Assembly (NCBI GenBank): GCA_012516755.1 | Contig: JAAYWE010000198.1 | Location: 1-22,513 of the forward strand | Length of the DNA: 22,513 bases | Direction of reading: 5' to 3' | DNA from: Treponema sp. | GTDB lineage: Bacteria; Spirochaetota; Spirochaetia; Treponematales; Rectinemataceae | Shown here: one piece after another, positions 8,903 to 18,356 of the stretch | How positions within the stretch are numbered: position 1 is the stretch's first letter | Layout of the letters: the number at the start of each line of letters is the position of its first letter | The notes under the pieces: generated by a model | What the model saw: the letters and a program-made list of their open reading frames with translations, nothing else | Database searches by the model: none | Told to the model about the DNA's origin: nothing | Translations under genes and position numbers: made by a program

Positions 8903-8931
8903 AAAGGCGCCCTTTTCAAGGGCGCCTTTTT
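8903..8931. terminator. Bidirectional rho-independent terminator
   Basis: A 12-base-pair perfect stem, AAAGGCGCCCTT (8903-8914) with AAGGGCGCCTTT (8918-8929), has a 3-base loop and is followed by a T tract on the plus strand. The reverse strand also ends in a T-rich run (TTTCTTTT). It lies 35 bases after groEL stops and 28 bases beyond the end of the convergent ABC exporter operon, so it probably serves both. Confidence 0.93.
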
Positions 8932-8958
8932 AACTTATATCCAATTAAATCATAAATA

Positions 8959-10908
8959 CTAAAGGCCTGAAGCGTTAGCAAGTTGGTCTTCGCCATTCTG
9001 ATCGAACTGGCTGTTGTAGAGCTCGGCGTAGAAGCCGCCTTTACTGAGCAGCTCCTGATGTGTCCCTTGTTCCACTATATCTCCGTGATCCATAACAAGA
9101 ATTAGATCCGCATCTCTGATCGTAGAGAGCCGGTGGGCAATCACAAAGCTAGTTCTACCCTGCATCAGCACTCCCATGGCTCTCTGAATCAACACCTCGG
9201 TGTGTGTGTCTACATTGCTTGTCGCCTCGTCTAGAATAAGCATAGGAGGCTGAGCTAACATAGCACGTGCAATAGTCAATAACTGCATTTGCCCTTGCGA
9301 TATATTGGTTGTTTCCTCATTTATCTCGAAATCATAACCTTCGGGCAAGGCTCGCACGAAATGATCGACATGGGCAGCCTTGGCAGCTTCGATGATTTCG
9401 GCATCGGTCGCATCGCGCTTACCATAAGCGATATTATTTCTAACCGTCCCTGAAAATAGCCAGGTATCCTGAAGCACCATACCAAACCAGGAACGCACAA
9501 CGGATCGTGGCAGATTGCCGATTGGTATATCGTCTATAAGTATCTCTCCACTATCCGGATCATAGAATCGCATGAGAAGTTTTACCAATGTCGTCTTGCC
9601 AGCCCCTGTCGGACCCACAATAGCTACTTTTTGACCTGGCAATACCATTGCGTTGAAATCTTTGATGATAGGTTGCCCTGGCAGATAGCCAAAGCGAACG
9701 TGGCGGAATTCTACCTTACCTTTAATACTTTTTGGTATTTCGACAAGAGCTCCATTTTGTGGAGACTCTACCGATACATTCTTTTCTTCTTCCGAAGCAA
9801 GAAAATCAAAGATACGCTCCGCTGCCGCTGCAGTTTGCTGCAAAACATTCGAGATATTCGCGATCTGGACGATTGGTTGTGTAAACTGTCGCACATACTG
9901 CAGAAAAGCTTGAATGTCCCCAACTGTCACCATCTTTTTTGCTGCAAGCCAGCCTCCGCTCACCGCAACCGCGACATAACCTATATTTCCCACGAAATTC
10001 ATAAGCGGCATCATGATGCTCGATAGAAAGTGACTTTTCCAGGCTGACCGATATAAGGTGGAATTTAGATTATTGAAAGTCTGTACAGCCTTTTGTTCTC
10101 CTCCATAGGCTTTGACAACTATATGAGAACTAAAAATCTCTTCGATATGACTATTCACATGCCCGAGGTATTCTTGCTGGATTCTAAAGTATTTTTGGGA
10201 GCGCTTTACAATGACTCGAACCACGATCAGCGAAAGAGGAATCGTCACCAATGCTATAATAGTCATTTGCCAACTAATGGTGAGCATCATTACGAAAACA
10301 CCAATAATGGCCATGATCGAATGGATCATCTGGGAAATAGTCTGAGTCAGCGTTTGATTCACCACATCTACATCGTTCGTGATTCGCGAAAGGATCTCTC
10401 CGTGATTTGTACTGTCAAAAGCCCTAAAAGGCATTCTGTTTATCTTAGCTAAGATATCCTTGCGAAATGAATAGGTAATCTTGACCGCAATTCCAGATAA
10501 AACCCAACCTTGAAAGTATTGAAGAATAGCAGACGATAGATATAGGGCTAAAGTCGTCAAGAGAATGGTCTTGATTTTTGCAAAGTCGATATCCCCAGTC
10601 CTTGTTGTCTTCTTGACAACTCCTTCAAATAGCGTCGTTGTGGCATTTCCAAGAACCTTTGGCCCGAGTATTGCAAGAATCGTAGATACAATCGCAAAAA
10701 TAATCGCAAAGAGAATTGGCCAGCGATAAGGAGCCAGATAAGCAATAAGCTTCTTCATTGTGCCCTTGAAATCTCTTGATTTTTCGCCAGCCATCAACCC
10801 TCTACGACCAGGTGGTGGAACTGGCTTTGTTCGCTGTCTTCTCTTCATTTGTGTATCAGGAAAATCAGATGAATTATCAAAATTTTCTTGCTTATCATTG
10901 GTATTCAT
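8959..10908 (-). CDS. ABC exporter half-transporter, catalytically competent subunit
   Basis: Type IV (ABCB-like) exporter half: an N-terminal six-helix membrane domain (about residues 55-365) fused to an ATPase domain (about 398-640). A polar, proline-rich N-terminal tail of about 50 residues precedes the first helix. Walker A is GPTGAGKTT (432-440), the Q-loop is around Q480, and Walker B is MLILDEATSNVD with catalytic Glu561. The H-loop is IAHRLST with His592. Its signature is NISQGQ (535-540), not LSGGQ, which is the pattern of the subunit that donates the degenerate signature to the non-catalytic site in heterodimeric exporters. It begins inside the stop codon of the upstream partner gene (ATGA overlap), so the two are translationally coupled. 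Families of this type export drugs, lipids or peptides; the substrate cannot be told. Confidence 0.93.
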   Translation of the reverse strand: MNTNDKQENFDNSSDFPDTQMKRRQRTKPVPPPGRRGLMAGEKSRDFKGTMKKLIAYLAPYRWPILFAIIFAIVSTILAILGPKVLGNATTTLFEGVVKKTTRTGDIDFAKIKTILLTTLALYLSSAILQYFQGWVLSGIAVKITYSFRKDILAKINRMPFRAFDSTNHGEILSRITNDVDVVNQTLTQTISQMIHSIMAIIGVFVMMLTISWQMTIIALVTIPLSLIVVRVIVKRSQKYFRIQQEYLGHVNSHIEEIFSSHIVVKAYGGEQKAVQTFNNLNSTLYRSAWKSHFLSSIMMPLMNFVGNIGYVAVAVSGGWLAAKKMVTVGDIQAFLQYVRQFTQPIVQIANISNVLQQTAAAAERIFDFLASEEEKNVSVESPQNGALVEIPKSIKGKVEFRHVRFGYLPGQPIIKDFNAMVLPGQKVAIVGPTGAGKTTLVKLLMRFYDPDSGEILIDDIPIGNLPRSVVRSWFGMVLQDTWLFSGTVRNNIAYGKRDATDAEIIEAAKAAHVDHFVRALPEGYDFEINEETTNISQGQMQLLTIARAMLAQPPMLILDEATSNVDTHTEVLIQRAMGVLMQGRTSFVIAHRLSTIRDADLILVMDHGDIVEQGTHQELLSKGGFYAELYNSQFDQNGEDQLANASGL

Positions 10909-13103
10909 ACGAGTTCCTCTTGTTTGAGCTGAGAAAGCGCTATGTCTCTATATACAGTGCATGTCTTCATAAGCTGTTCATGCATACCAATTCCTACTAT
11001 CTGGCCTTCATGAAGCACAATTATCTGCTCAGCATGACGAATAGGCGCAACGCGCTGGGTTACAAGAAAAATCGTGCTGTCTGCCGCATATCTCTTCAGC
11101 GCTGACCGAATAGCACGATCAGTCTTGTAATCGATTGCCGAAAAACTATCATCGAAGATGTAAATTGGCGCTTTTCTGACCAACGCACGGGCTATTGCGA
11201 GCCTCTGGCGCTGTCCTCCTGAAACATTCATACCACCTTGAGAGATTGGCCGCTTTAGCCCTTCCGGGCTTTCTTCCACAAGACTCAGGACCTGAGAAAC
11301 CTCGAGAGCCTCCATGATTTCGTTTTCCAACGCGTTTTCTTTTCCATATCGAATATTCTCTTCAATGTCGCCAGAAAAAAGTATACTCTTCTGAGGAACA
11401 AAACCTATCTGAGCTCGTAGCTCTGAAAGGGGAAGATTTCTTATGTCTATCCCATCCAAAAGTATTTGTCCTCCAGTTACGTCATAGAGGCGAGGAATTA
11501 GGCTGACAAGAGTGGACTTGCCGGACCCTGTTGTACCAATAATAGCCGTCATTGTTCCTGGCTTTGCAATAAAGCTGATATCTTCCAGCACCTGCTCTTG
11601 CGCACCTGGATATTTGAAATCGACTTGATGGAATTCGATCTCCCCTTTGACTGGTTTGGATAGATGAACTGGTTTTTCCGGATCACGGATGCTGACTTCC
11701 TTATCTAGAACCTCTGCAACGCGTTCCGCAGAGACACTCGCCCTTGGGAAAAGGATAAACATGGCTGACATCATGAGGAATGCAAAGAAAATCTGCATTG
11801 AGTATTGCATAAAAGCCATCATGTCACCTATTCGAATACTGCCTACGGCTACCTCATGGGAACCGACCCAAATAATGGATATTGAAACCACATTCATAAT
11901 GATGGTCATGAGGGGCATGAGTACTACCATAGCTCTAGTGACATAGAGCATCATATCTGTCAGGTCCCTATTAGCCTTGTCAAAGCGCTTTGCTTCCTGA
12001 TCTTGCATATTGAAGCTTCTAATGACCATCATACCTGATAGGTTTTCGCGCACAACAAGGTTTAGTCTATCCATAAGCTTCTGAACTATTCGGAATTTGG
12101 GGACAACAAGAGCAAAAACAAGCCCGATTATGGCAAGAAGAGCCCCAACAGCCATCGCGATGATCCACCACATTCCAGAGGCCTTCCCCAAAGCCCGAAT
12201 GATGCCTCCAATTCCGATAATCGGGGCGTAAAAAAGCATACGCGTACTCATCATTATGAGCATTTGGATTTGTTGAATGTCGTTGGTAGATCGCGTGATA
12301 AGCGAGGCTGTGGAAAATGAATCGAATTCTGCAAGCGAGAATTCTTCGACTTTTGAGAATAACGCATTTCTGAGATCTCTCGATGTGCCCGCAGATAATC
12401 TCGAACCCAGGAAACCAACAGATACCGCAGAACCTACAGTGATAAGCGTTATGAGCAACATTTGAATACCAACACGCAGAATATAGGAACGCTGCATTGC
12501 ACCGATATTGGCTCCCATTGCGGTGAATTCTCCCTGGAGCCCAAGGACTATAATCTGAGATTTTATAATAGGATCCAGGGCTTCGATCTGTGCCGAAAGC
12601 TCTTGAGGAGTCATCGAAGAAAGACCGGAGAGATCCGAACTCGACATCTGTGGCGATGCCTTACTCGCTGCCATTGAACTAAACTGCAAAAACGCAGCAA
12701 GTTTTGGATATTCTGACAGAAAAACCTTCCGAGCTGCATCGAGCTCAGCTTTGTCCTCGCTTGAAAGCATCATGATTGACTCTTTCTTAGCGATAGGCCA
12801 TTTCTTCGATAGCGATTGGGCTTTGGGTGAATCTGGCAATACTTCGATATAGACCTCTTGCAGAGCCGTAAAATCCTCTGGCCTGGCTTCCATCTGTAGA
12901 AGCTTTTGCAGTGCTTCAAAAGTGCTCTTTCGCATGACAGCAGGTAAATCAGCCTCAATACCACTTTGTTGAATGCCCACATTTACTATTCTTGATAGGT
13001 AATCCGGCAAGGATAGATCGGCATTCGCTTGAATAAATAGAAAGAGGATAATCAAAACAATATTAAGCCAATAAGGTTTTAGAAAATGAAGAATAGTCCG
13101 CAT
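10905..13103 (-). CDS. ABC exporter half-transporter, degenerate-site subunit with enlarged extracytoplasmic loop
   Basis: Partner of the next gene in a heterodimeric exporter. The membrane domain is followed by an ATPase domain with Walker A GTTGSGKST (523-531) and canonical signature NVSGGQ (626-631). Walker B is IYIFDDSFSAID, with Asp652 where the catalytic Glu should be, and the H-loop reads VTQR, with Gln683 replacing His. These substitutions make its composite ATP site non-catalytic, as known for TM287/288-type heterodimers. The protein is 732 residues because about 155 residues (roughly 48-205), rich in Ser, Met and Glu, separate the first and second membrane helices. That stretch would face the periplasm or outside. 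TAGGAG lies 6 bases before the ATG. The gene starts the two-gene operon, preceded by about 260 non-coding bases. Confidence 0.93.
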   Translation of the reverse strand: MRTILHFLKPYWLNIVLIILFLFIQANADLSLPDYLSRIVNVGIQQSGIEADLPAVMRKSTFEALQKLLQMEARPEDFTALQEVYIEVLPDSPKAQSLSKKWPIAKKESIMMLSSEDKAELDAARKVFLSEYPKLAAFLQFSSMAASKASPQMSSSDLSGLSSMTPQELSAQIEALDPIIKSQIIVLGLQGEFTAMGANIGAMQRSYILRVGIQMLLITLITVGSAVSVGFLGSRLSAGTSRDLRNALFSKVEEFSLAEFDSFSTASLITRSTNDIQQIQMLIMMSTRMLFYAPIIGIGGIIRALGKASGMWWIIAMAVGALLAIIGLVFALVVPKFRIVQKLMDRLNLVVRENLSGMMVIRSFNMQDQEAKRFDKANRDLTDMMLYVTRAMVVLMPLMTIIMNVVSISIIWVGSHEVAVGSIRIGDMMAFMQYSMQIFFAFLMMSAMFILFPRASVSAERVAEVLDKEVSIRDPEKPVHLSKPVKGEIEFHQVDFKYPGAQEQVLEDISFIAKPGTMTAIIGTTGSGKSTLVSLIPRLYDVTGGQILLDGIDIRNLPLSELRAQIGFVPQKSILFSGDIEENIRYGKENALENEIMEALEVSQVLSLVEESPEGLKRPISQGGMNVSGGQRQRLAIARALVRKAPIYIFDDSFSAIDYKTDRAIRSALKRYAADSTIFLVTQRVAPIRHAEQIIVLHEGQIVGIGMHEQLMKTCTVYRDIALSQLKQEELV

Positions 13104-13363
13104 CTTGTGCTCCTATTGAAAGCGGATGATCAGTTTCAAATTATTGCAGGAAAGGAAAGAATCGATGCTTTTTCGGGATTGGTGAACCCACCAAAAAGAC
13201 AAGCATATCTGGTATCCAAGATTTTTAACATATTCTCAAAGCCTCAAAAGAAAAGATGTGTAAATAATAAGAAAAGCTCCTGTTTTAGGCAAGGAGGAAT
13301 AAAGAATTGTATGATAGGGTTTTTTCTATTACCAAGGCTTGATTTAACCCGACAGTTCGAGTT

Positions 13364-14971
13364 TTAAAAGAATCTTCCTTTATAATAACAGACATTTAGC
13401 GCATCTAGTCTATGCTCATGCACCCTCAAGCGCTGGCTAAAGTCTTCAAAACTGCGTTTTCCCCGAGGACTCCAAAATACTTCCGAGAGGGCGCAGAGGC
13501 GAGGAAACAGCATATACTCCGCCTGTCTGCCAAAATATATTAGTTCACTCCATAGATTGGCTTGTCCACCCAAAATGTGATCTGATTCCTCATCGCTCAA
13601 TTTGTCCGACACGGGCTCGAATAGATACGAATCGCTCAGCGTGCAGACTCCAAGATGCCCGGGTTCTTCTGGTTCATCGTTATGCTTATGATCAAGATAG
13701 CAAGCTCTTGTCTGAGGACACATAATCACATCATAACCACGCTTAGCCGCATGGATACCCGGTTCGATTCCTCTCCAAGACATTACGATGGTATCTCTTC
13801 TGATATCGCCATCGATGACCTCGTCCCAGCCAATCATCCTTCTGCCGTACTTGAAGAGCAGATTAGATATTTTTCCCATGAACCATGCCTGCAATTTCTC
13901 GGGCAAATACCCGCTATCTTCGCTCACGAAGCCCAGTGTATTCATTCGCTCCCTGCAGTCTGAACATTCCAGCCACCTGGTTTTTGGCGCCTCGTCTCCG
14001 CCCATGTGTACATATGGACCAGGGAACATCTTGCATACCTCTTGGAGCACATCGTCAAAATAGACAAACACATCATCATTTCCGGCACAAACAATATCCT
14101 CGAAAATTCCATAGCGGTCTTCAGGTTCAAAGTGAACAGTTGGGTCAGCTCTTCCTTTACATGAATATTCTGGATGAGATGCGAGGAGAGCGATGCTATG
14201 ACCTGGCAATTCTATCTCTGGCACCACAAGGATGTGCCTGGCCTGTGCATAATCTATAATGCGTTTTACATCGGATTGGCTATAGTATCCACCTTTTTTA
14301 TATTCTTCTTGGTAGCGCAGATCTCTCCTAAAAGCCCCATACTGCACAAGTTCGGGTTTTGAAGGAATCTCGAGCCTCCATGCCTGATCGTCCGTAAGGT
14401 GCCAATGAAATACATTGAGCTTGTGGAGGGCTGCAAGGTCGAGAAGTTTCTCGATGAACTCGACCCTGAAAAAATTGCGCGCACAATCGAGCATCAAGCC
14501 TCGCCAGCTAAATCTTGGCTCATCTACAATTCTCCCGGCTTGAATCGACACTTCTTGTTCTTCTTTGCGGCCATTTCCTAAGGCAAGTTGCCATAGACTT
14601 GCCGCACCTCGGATAATCCCAGCACTTTCTGCCGCTTTAATCTGAATGCAGGATGGCGCAATCTCCAAAATATAGCCTTCCGGCGTATTGAAAAATAATT
14701 CCGGTTCTAGTGAGAGCAGTATCATCGAACCTTCAGGCTTATTTCTTTCATGTCCACTTGGCATGAACAAAGACTCAGAAATATTCGAATTTGCAGATAC
14801 GATTTTAACTTTTTCTATGCCTGGAACTCTGGAAAGCCAGGCCGCAAGGACCTCTGTTTCTTTTTCCAGCCCAGGTTTTGCAATCAACCATGTTTCTTTA
14901 TCAAAGCGGAAATTGCCTTCTCTGGACTCATAGGCAACAGGAATAGGAATGATACTGTAACGGTCAGACAT
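13364..14971 (-). CDS. Beta-N-acetylhexosaminidase, glycoside hydrolase family 20
   Basis: Removes terminal beta-linked GlcNAc/GalNAc by substrate-assisted catalysis. From the chosen start the protein is 535 residues. An N-terminal alpha/beta GH20b-like domain (about 1-150) precedes the barrel, which carries RGLMLDCARNFF, FHWHLTDDQAWRLEIP and the catalytic pair in HMGGDEAPK (Asp326-Glu327). LGGQANLWSE near the C-terminus is also typical. The ATG at 14971 was chosen over an in-frame TTG at 15001: it has AAAGGGGGAG directly before it, matches the family N-terminus, and the TTG version would overlap the upstream gene. There is no signal peptide, so it acts in the cytoplasm on imported sugars. 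It lies 10 bases after the GH1 stop and appears to be the last gene of the sugar operon. Confidence 0.93.
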   Translation of the reverse strand: MSDRYSIIPIPVAYESREGNFRFDKETWLIAKPGLEKETEVLAAWLSRVPGIEKVKIVSANSNISESLFMPSGHERNKPEGSMILLSLEPELFFNTPEGYILEIAPSCIQIKAAESAGIIRGAASLWQLALGNGRKEEQEVSIQAGRIVDEPRFSWRGLMLDCARNFFRVEFIEKLLDLAALHKLNVFHWHLTDDQAWRLEIPSKPELVQYGAFRRDLRYQEEYKKGGYYSQSDVKRIIDYAQARHILVVPEIELPGHSIALLASHPEYSCKGRADPTVHFEPEDRYGIFEDIVCAGNDDVFVYFDDVLQEVCKMFPGPYVHMGGDEAPKTRWLECSDCRERMNTLGFVSEDSGYLPEKLQAWFMGKISNLLFKYGRRMIGWDEVIDGDIRRDTIVMSWRGIEPGIHAAKRGYDVIMCPQTRACYLDHKHNDEPEEPGHLGVCTLSDSYLFEPVSDKLSDEESDHILGGQANLWSELIYFGRQAEYMLFPRLCALSEVFWSPRGKRSFEDFSQRLRVHEHRLDALNVCYYKGRFF

Positions 14972-14981
14972 CTCTCCCCCT

Positions 14982-16322
14982 TTAGAGACCAAAGCCTGCA
15001 ATGAGATCGCGATAATAATAAAAACTCAGTTTGGGGCGTCTCTCAAGCGTATTACGATCTACGGCTACAATGCCAAAGGCACGATTATAGCCAAAGGACC
15101 ATTCAAAATTGTCGATCAAACTCCATAGAAAATAGCCTTTAAGAGGAACACCTTGCTTTATAGCATCCCCACAGGCATTGGCGTGGCCTTTTATGTAGTC
15201 TATTCGGTCATAATCCCGGACAATTCCATCAGCATCTTGCTTATCCGGGAATGCTGCGCCATTCTCGGTAACATATATCTTTTTGCAGGGCCATACATTT
15301 GCGATATATGATAATATTCTGCGCAATCCTGATGGCTCTATCTCCCATCCCATATCGGTCTTCTTCTGATAGGTAGGAACAAATTCAAATCCATAGGGGT
15401 TCTGGGCGCTACAGGGAGCTGCGCGAACAGCTTCTTCATCATAATAATTTACACCAATAAAATCGAGAGGCTCTGATATTATATCCATGTCGCCCGCCTC
15501 AATTGGCATATCGGAGCCGAATATGTCCATAAAAACCCTGGGATAAGACCTGCCAAAGATAGGATCGAGCCAAAGCGAAGTTCGCTCAATCGAAGCTCGC
15601 TCGGAAGCCTCGGCATCTTCAGGCCGGAGAGTTGCCGGCCTTGGCTTTGAAGGATTGATGACAAGACCATACTCGCCCTTGATTCCGCTCCGTCTAAATG
15701 CTCTTAATGCAAGTCCATGCGCTAGAAGCAGATGATGCACTGCTCGGTTTGTCGCACTACGATCTTTTAAGCCCGGCGCATGAATCCCTGTTAGATGGCC
15801 TAAGAATGCAGCGCACCATGGCTCATTCATGCTTGTCCAATGGCCAACTCTATCTCCAATATGATCATACATAATGCCTGCATATTCTTCGAAGCGCATC
15901 GCTGTATCGCGATTCCGCCAACCACCTTTCTCTTCTAATGCTTGCGGCAGATCCCAATGAAACAGCTCGAGCCAAGGCTCTACACCTGCCTCACATAGGC
16001 CATCGACAAGTCGCGAATAATAATCCAGGCCTTTTTGGTTTGGTGCACCCTTCCCTTCCGGTTGGATGCGAGTCCAGGAAACCGAAAAGCGATAAGCTCC
16101 AGCATTGAGCTCCCTCAGAAGTGCGATGTCTTCTTTCCATCTATGATAGGAATCGCAGGCTATATCTCCTGTATGATTGCTTAACACTTTATCTGGCGTA
16201 TGGGCAAAAGTATCCCATATAGAGATCCCTTTTCCATCTTCTTTTGCGGCTCCTTCAATTTGATAGCAAGAGGTCGAACAACCCCATATAAAATCCTGAG
16301 GGAAACCATCTTCTCGATTCAT
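14982..16322 (-). CDS. Beta-glucosidase/beta-glycosidase, glycoside hydrolase family 1
   Basis: Retaining beta-glycosidase with a single TIM barrel. The N-terminal FIWGCSTSCYQIEGA is the family signature. The acid/base is Glu167 in MNEPW and the nucleophile is Glu353 in YVTENGAA. FLWSLIDNFEWSFGY near the C-terminus holds the sugar-binding residues of subsite -1. The 446 residues are normal for BglA/BglB-type enzymes, and no 6-phospho-binding signature is evident, which fits with the neighbouring ABC (not PTS) import system. GAGGAG lies 5 bases before the ATG. It sits 25 bases downstream of the permease gene and 10 bases before the GH20 gene. GH1 enzymes can act on beta-glucosides, beta-galactosides, beta-mannosides or beta-fucosides, so the specificity is not fixed. 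It is cytoplasmic, with no signal peptide. Confidence 0.94.
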   Translation of the reverse strand: MNREDGFPQDFIWGCSTSCYQIEGAAKEDGKGISIWDTFAHTPDKVLSNHTGDIACDSYHRWKEDIALLRELNAGAYRFSVSWTRIQPEGKGAPNQKGLDYYSRLVDGLCEAGVEPWLELFHWDLPQALEEKGGWRNRDTAMRFEEYAGIMYDHIGDRVGHWTSMNEPWCAAFLGHLTGIHAPGLKDRSATNRAVHHLLLAHGLALRAFRRSGIKGEYGLVINPSKPRPATLRPEDAEASERASIERTSLWLDPIFGRSYPRVFMDIFGSDMPIEAGDMDIISEPLDFIGVNYYDEEAVRAAPCSAQNPYGFEFVPTYQKKTDMGWEIEPSGLRRILSYIANVWPCKKIYVTENGAAFPDKQDADGIVRDYDRIDYIKGHANACGDAIKQGVPLKGYFLWSLIDNFEWSFGYNRAFGIVAVDRNTLERRPKLSFYYYRDLIAGFGL

Positions 16323-16347
16323 GCTTGCTCCTCTTTTGATTAGGGAC

Positions 16348-17208
16348 TTATCCTTTTATGGCACCTGCGGCCACACCCTTTGTAATTTGCTTTCGGAAAA
16401 TCATATAGAACACGAGCATCGGTATCATTCCGATTGTAAGGGCCGCAAATTGCTTTCCATAATCGGAAGAAAGAGAACCCGAAAATTTATAGATACCCAG
16501 GGGAAGCGATTTGAGCTCAGTCTTGGACACCAAAATATTAATCAGCGCAAATTCATTCCATGTATTTGTAATGTTCAAAATTGCAAGAGTCGTAGCAACA
16601 GGTACGCTCATTGGCATAATAATACTCAAGAATATTCTGAAAAACCCAGCTCCATCTATGCGAGCCGATTCGACTACCGCGCTTGGAATTGCTCTAATAT
16701 ACTCCGTGGACAGATATATCCCGATTGGCAACCCGGCTCCAATATATACAAGAAGTACCGCAAAACGAGTGTTATATATACCCAACAGATTCACTTCAAG
16801 AAAAAGAGGGATCATCAATGTCTGGGTAGTCAGAAGAATCCCCATGATAAAGCTATTGTAGATAGGCTTTGTTGCTTTGGACTTGAGTTTGGCAAATGCA
16901 AAACCTGCCAAAAGTGATAGAAAAATTATGCCAAGAGTCGCCCCTAGCGTATACAAGATAGAATTGGGAAATAGTAGGCTAAAATCTCCTATTTCCCATG
17001 CTCCTTTATAATTCTGGAGGGTAGGAGATTTGGGTAGTGCAAGCTGGCTTATCTGAAATTCTCTGGTCGTCTTGAACGAATTCATAATGAGCCAGAAGAT
17101 CGGATAGAGCGTCATAAAGGTAAAAATGATCATAATCAGATAGACAGCGGCTTTGCCAATTATGGATAGGATATTCTTGTATTTCGATTCCTTGATCATA
17201 TCGGGCAT
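16348..17208 (-). CDS. Carbohydrate ABC transporter permease, MalG type
   Basis: Inner-membrane permease subunit of a CUT1-family sugar importer. It has about six hydrophobic helices; the first covers roughly residues 19-45. The EAA loop that contacts the ATPase is VVESARIDGAGFFRIFLSIIMP in the second half, with the conserved Gly after ARIDGA. The C-terminus GVAAGAIKG is the typical MalG ending. At 286 residues it is normal in length. Only three bases separate it from the stop of the upstream permease gene, and its AAGGAGG site (17217-17223) lies inside that gene's last codons, so translation is probably coupled. No ATPase gene is present in the locus. Confidence 0.94.
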   Translation of the reverse strand: MPDMIKESKYKNILSIIGKAAVYLIMIIFTFMTLYPIFWLIMNSFKTTREFQISQLALPKSPTLQNYKGAWEIGDFSLLFPNSILYTLGATLGIIFLSLLAGFAFAKLKSKATKPIYNSFIMGILLTTQTLMIPLFLEVNLLGIYNTRFAVLLVYIGAGLPIGIYLSTEYIRAIPSAVVESARIDGAGFFRIFLSIIMPMSVPVATTLAILNITNTWNEFALINILVSKTELKSLPLGIYKFSGSLSSDYGKQFAALTIGMIPMLVFYMIFRKQITKGVAAGAIKG

Positions 17209-17211
17209 TGC

Positions 17212-18336
17212 TCATTCCTCCTTCCCGCCATAGCGCTTTTCTACTGCTTTTGTAAGAGCGATCAGCCCAAAACTGATCAATACCATTATGAGCGAAATAG
17301 CGTTGGCTAGTGGGAAATTTGGCCTACCCAAAAACGCATTGTTATACATATAGATGGAAAGGATCTCCGTGACACGCGAAGGCCCTCCGCCAGTCATGGC
17401 AAAGATAAGAGCAAAACTGGACAGCGAGCCCGAAATGGCTAAAATCGCGGCATTGACTATTGTCCCCGACAATGCGGGCAAAATGATGTAGCGCATAACC
17501 TGCCCTTCGTTTGCCCCATCGATGCGAGCCGACTCTACGACCTGCACATCGATCTTTTGCATGTTTGCCAAAAAAAGGATGAGATACATTCCTGTGTACA
17601 TCCACAGAATAACAAAGAGAATCGGAAGCATCGCGATATTTGGCTTTGTCAAGAAGGCAGGACTCCATTTTTGAACAAAAAGATTGCTGAGCGCATTATA
17701 GACCTCCTTGATTCCTTCACCATGGAATGAAGACAGAAAATCGCGGAGATCCACAAGCGGATCCGAGAACATCGCTTGCCCAGAAGGCCCTACGAGATCC
17801 AGAATTCTCTTGACTACATCATCCGAGAGGGAAAACCCACCCGCGGCATCAAATATTCCTCTAAGTTGGCTTTGAAATTCTCTGACCCTTATCGAATTTA
17901 TAACCTCAGCTATTGGCCCATGTGGTGAAAAAATCGTTTGCCACAAAAGGCCAACCACGATTACAGAAATAATATTGGGCACATAAAGTACACCTTGCCA
18001 GAATTCAGGCGCCTTGACGATTTTGGCATAGATGAAATAAGCAAAGATGAATCCCAGCGGAAGTTGACCAAATACAGAAATGAGCACTATATAGATATTA
18101 TTCTTGAGAGCATTCCAGAACCAGGGATCACGGAATACACGCAGATAGGCATCGAATCCTGCGAATCCCCATTTTTCGCCTCCAAACATCTTGCCGCCAG
18201 AATAATTGGATACCGATAGCACAATAGAAAGAACAATAGGGAATGCCATGACCAAGAGATAGATGCCAAAGGCGGGCATAACCATAGCCCAGTAAGCCCG
18301 TTTTTCTTCTATATAGGATTTGCTAGAAAAGGCCAT
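17212..18336 (-). CDS. Carbohydrate ABC transporter permease, MalF/UgpA type with extended loop
   Basis: Partner permease of the CUT1 importer. The ATG at 18336 (MAFSSKSYIE) was chosen because GGGGAG lies 5 bases upstream. A longer frame from a GTG at 18414 runs through an RNA hairpin, adds 26 unrelated residues and lacks a ribosome site. The protein is 374 residues against about 290-310 for UgpA-like proteins. Helices lie near 18-44, 78-105 and 117-136, then 237-258 and beyond, with the EAA loop at about 268-290 (VESARIDGANEGQ). The extra length is a mostly polar stretch at about 139-235 between membrane helices. The binding-protein gene upstream is separated by 95 bases containing a hairpin. 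Confidence 0.93.
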   Translation of the reverse strand: MAFSSKSYIEEKRAYWAMVMPAFGIYLLVMAFPIVLSIVLSVSNYSGGKMFGGEKWGFAGFDAYLRVFRDPWFWNALKNNIYIVLISVFGQLPLGFIFAYFIYAKIVKAPEFWQGVLYVPNIISVIVVGLLWQTIFSPHGPIAEVINSIRVREFQSQLRGIFDAAGGFSLSDDVVKRILDLVGPSGQAMFSDPLVDLRDFLSSFHGEGIKEVYNALSNLFVQKWSPAFLTKPNIAMLPILFVILWMYTGMYLILFLANMQKIDVQVVESARIDGANEGQVMRYIILPALSGTIVNAAILAISGSLSSFALIFAMTGGGPSRVTEILSIYMYNNAFLGRPNFPLANAISLIMVLISFGLIALTKAVEKRYGGKEE

Positions 18337-18356
18337 ATGGACTCCCCAAAAAGGAG

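Noticed and set aside
13277..13296. CTCCT/AGGAG hairpin as terminator of the sugar operon
   Set aside because: The stem is only 5 bp, the T tract is interrupted, and it lies about 70 bases past the GH20 stop. Too weak to call.
13086..13367. 93-codon plus-strand frame in the gap before the ABC exporter
   Set aside because: It overlaps the exporter start, has a composition like random sequence, no recognisable motif, and no conserved neighbour context.
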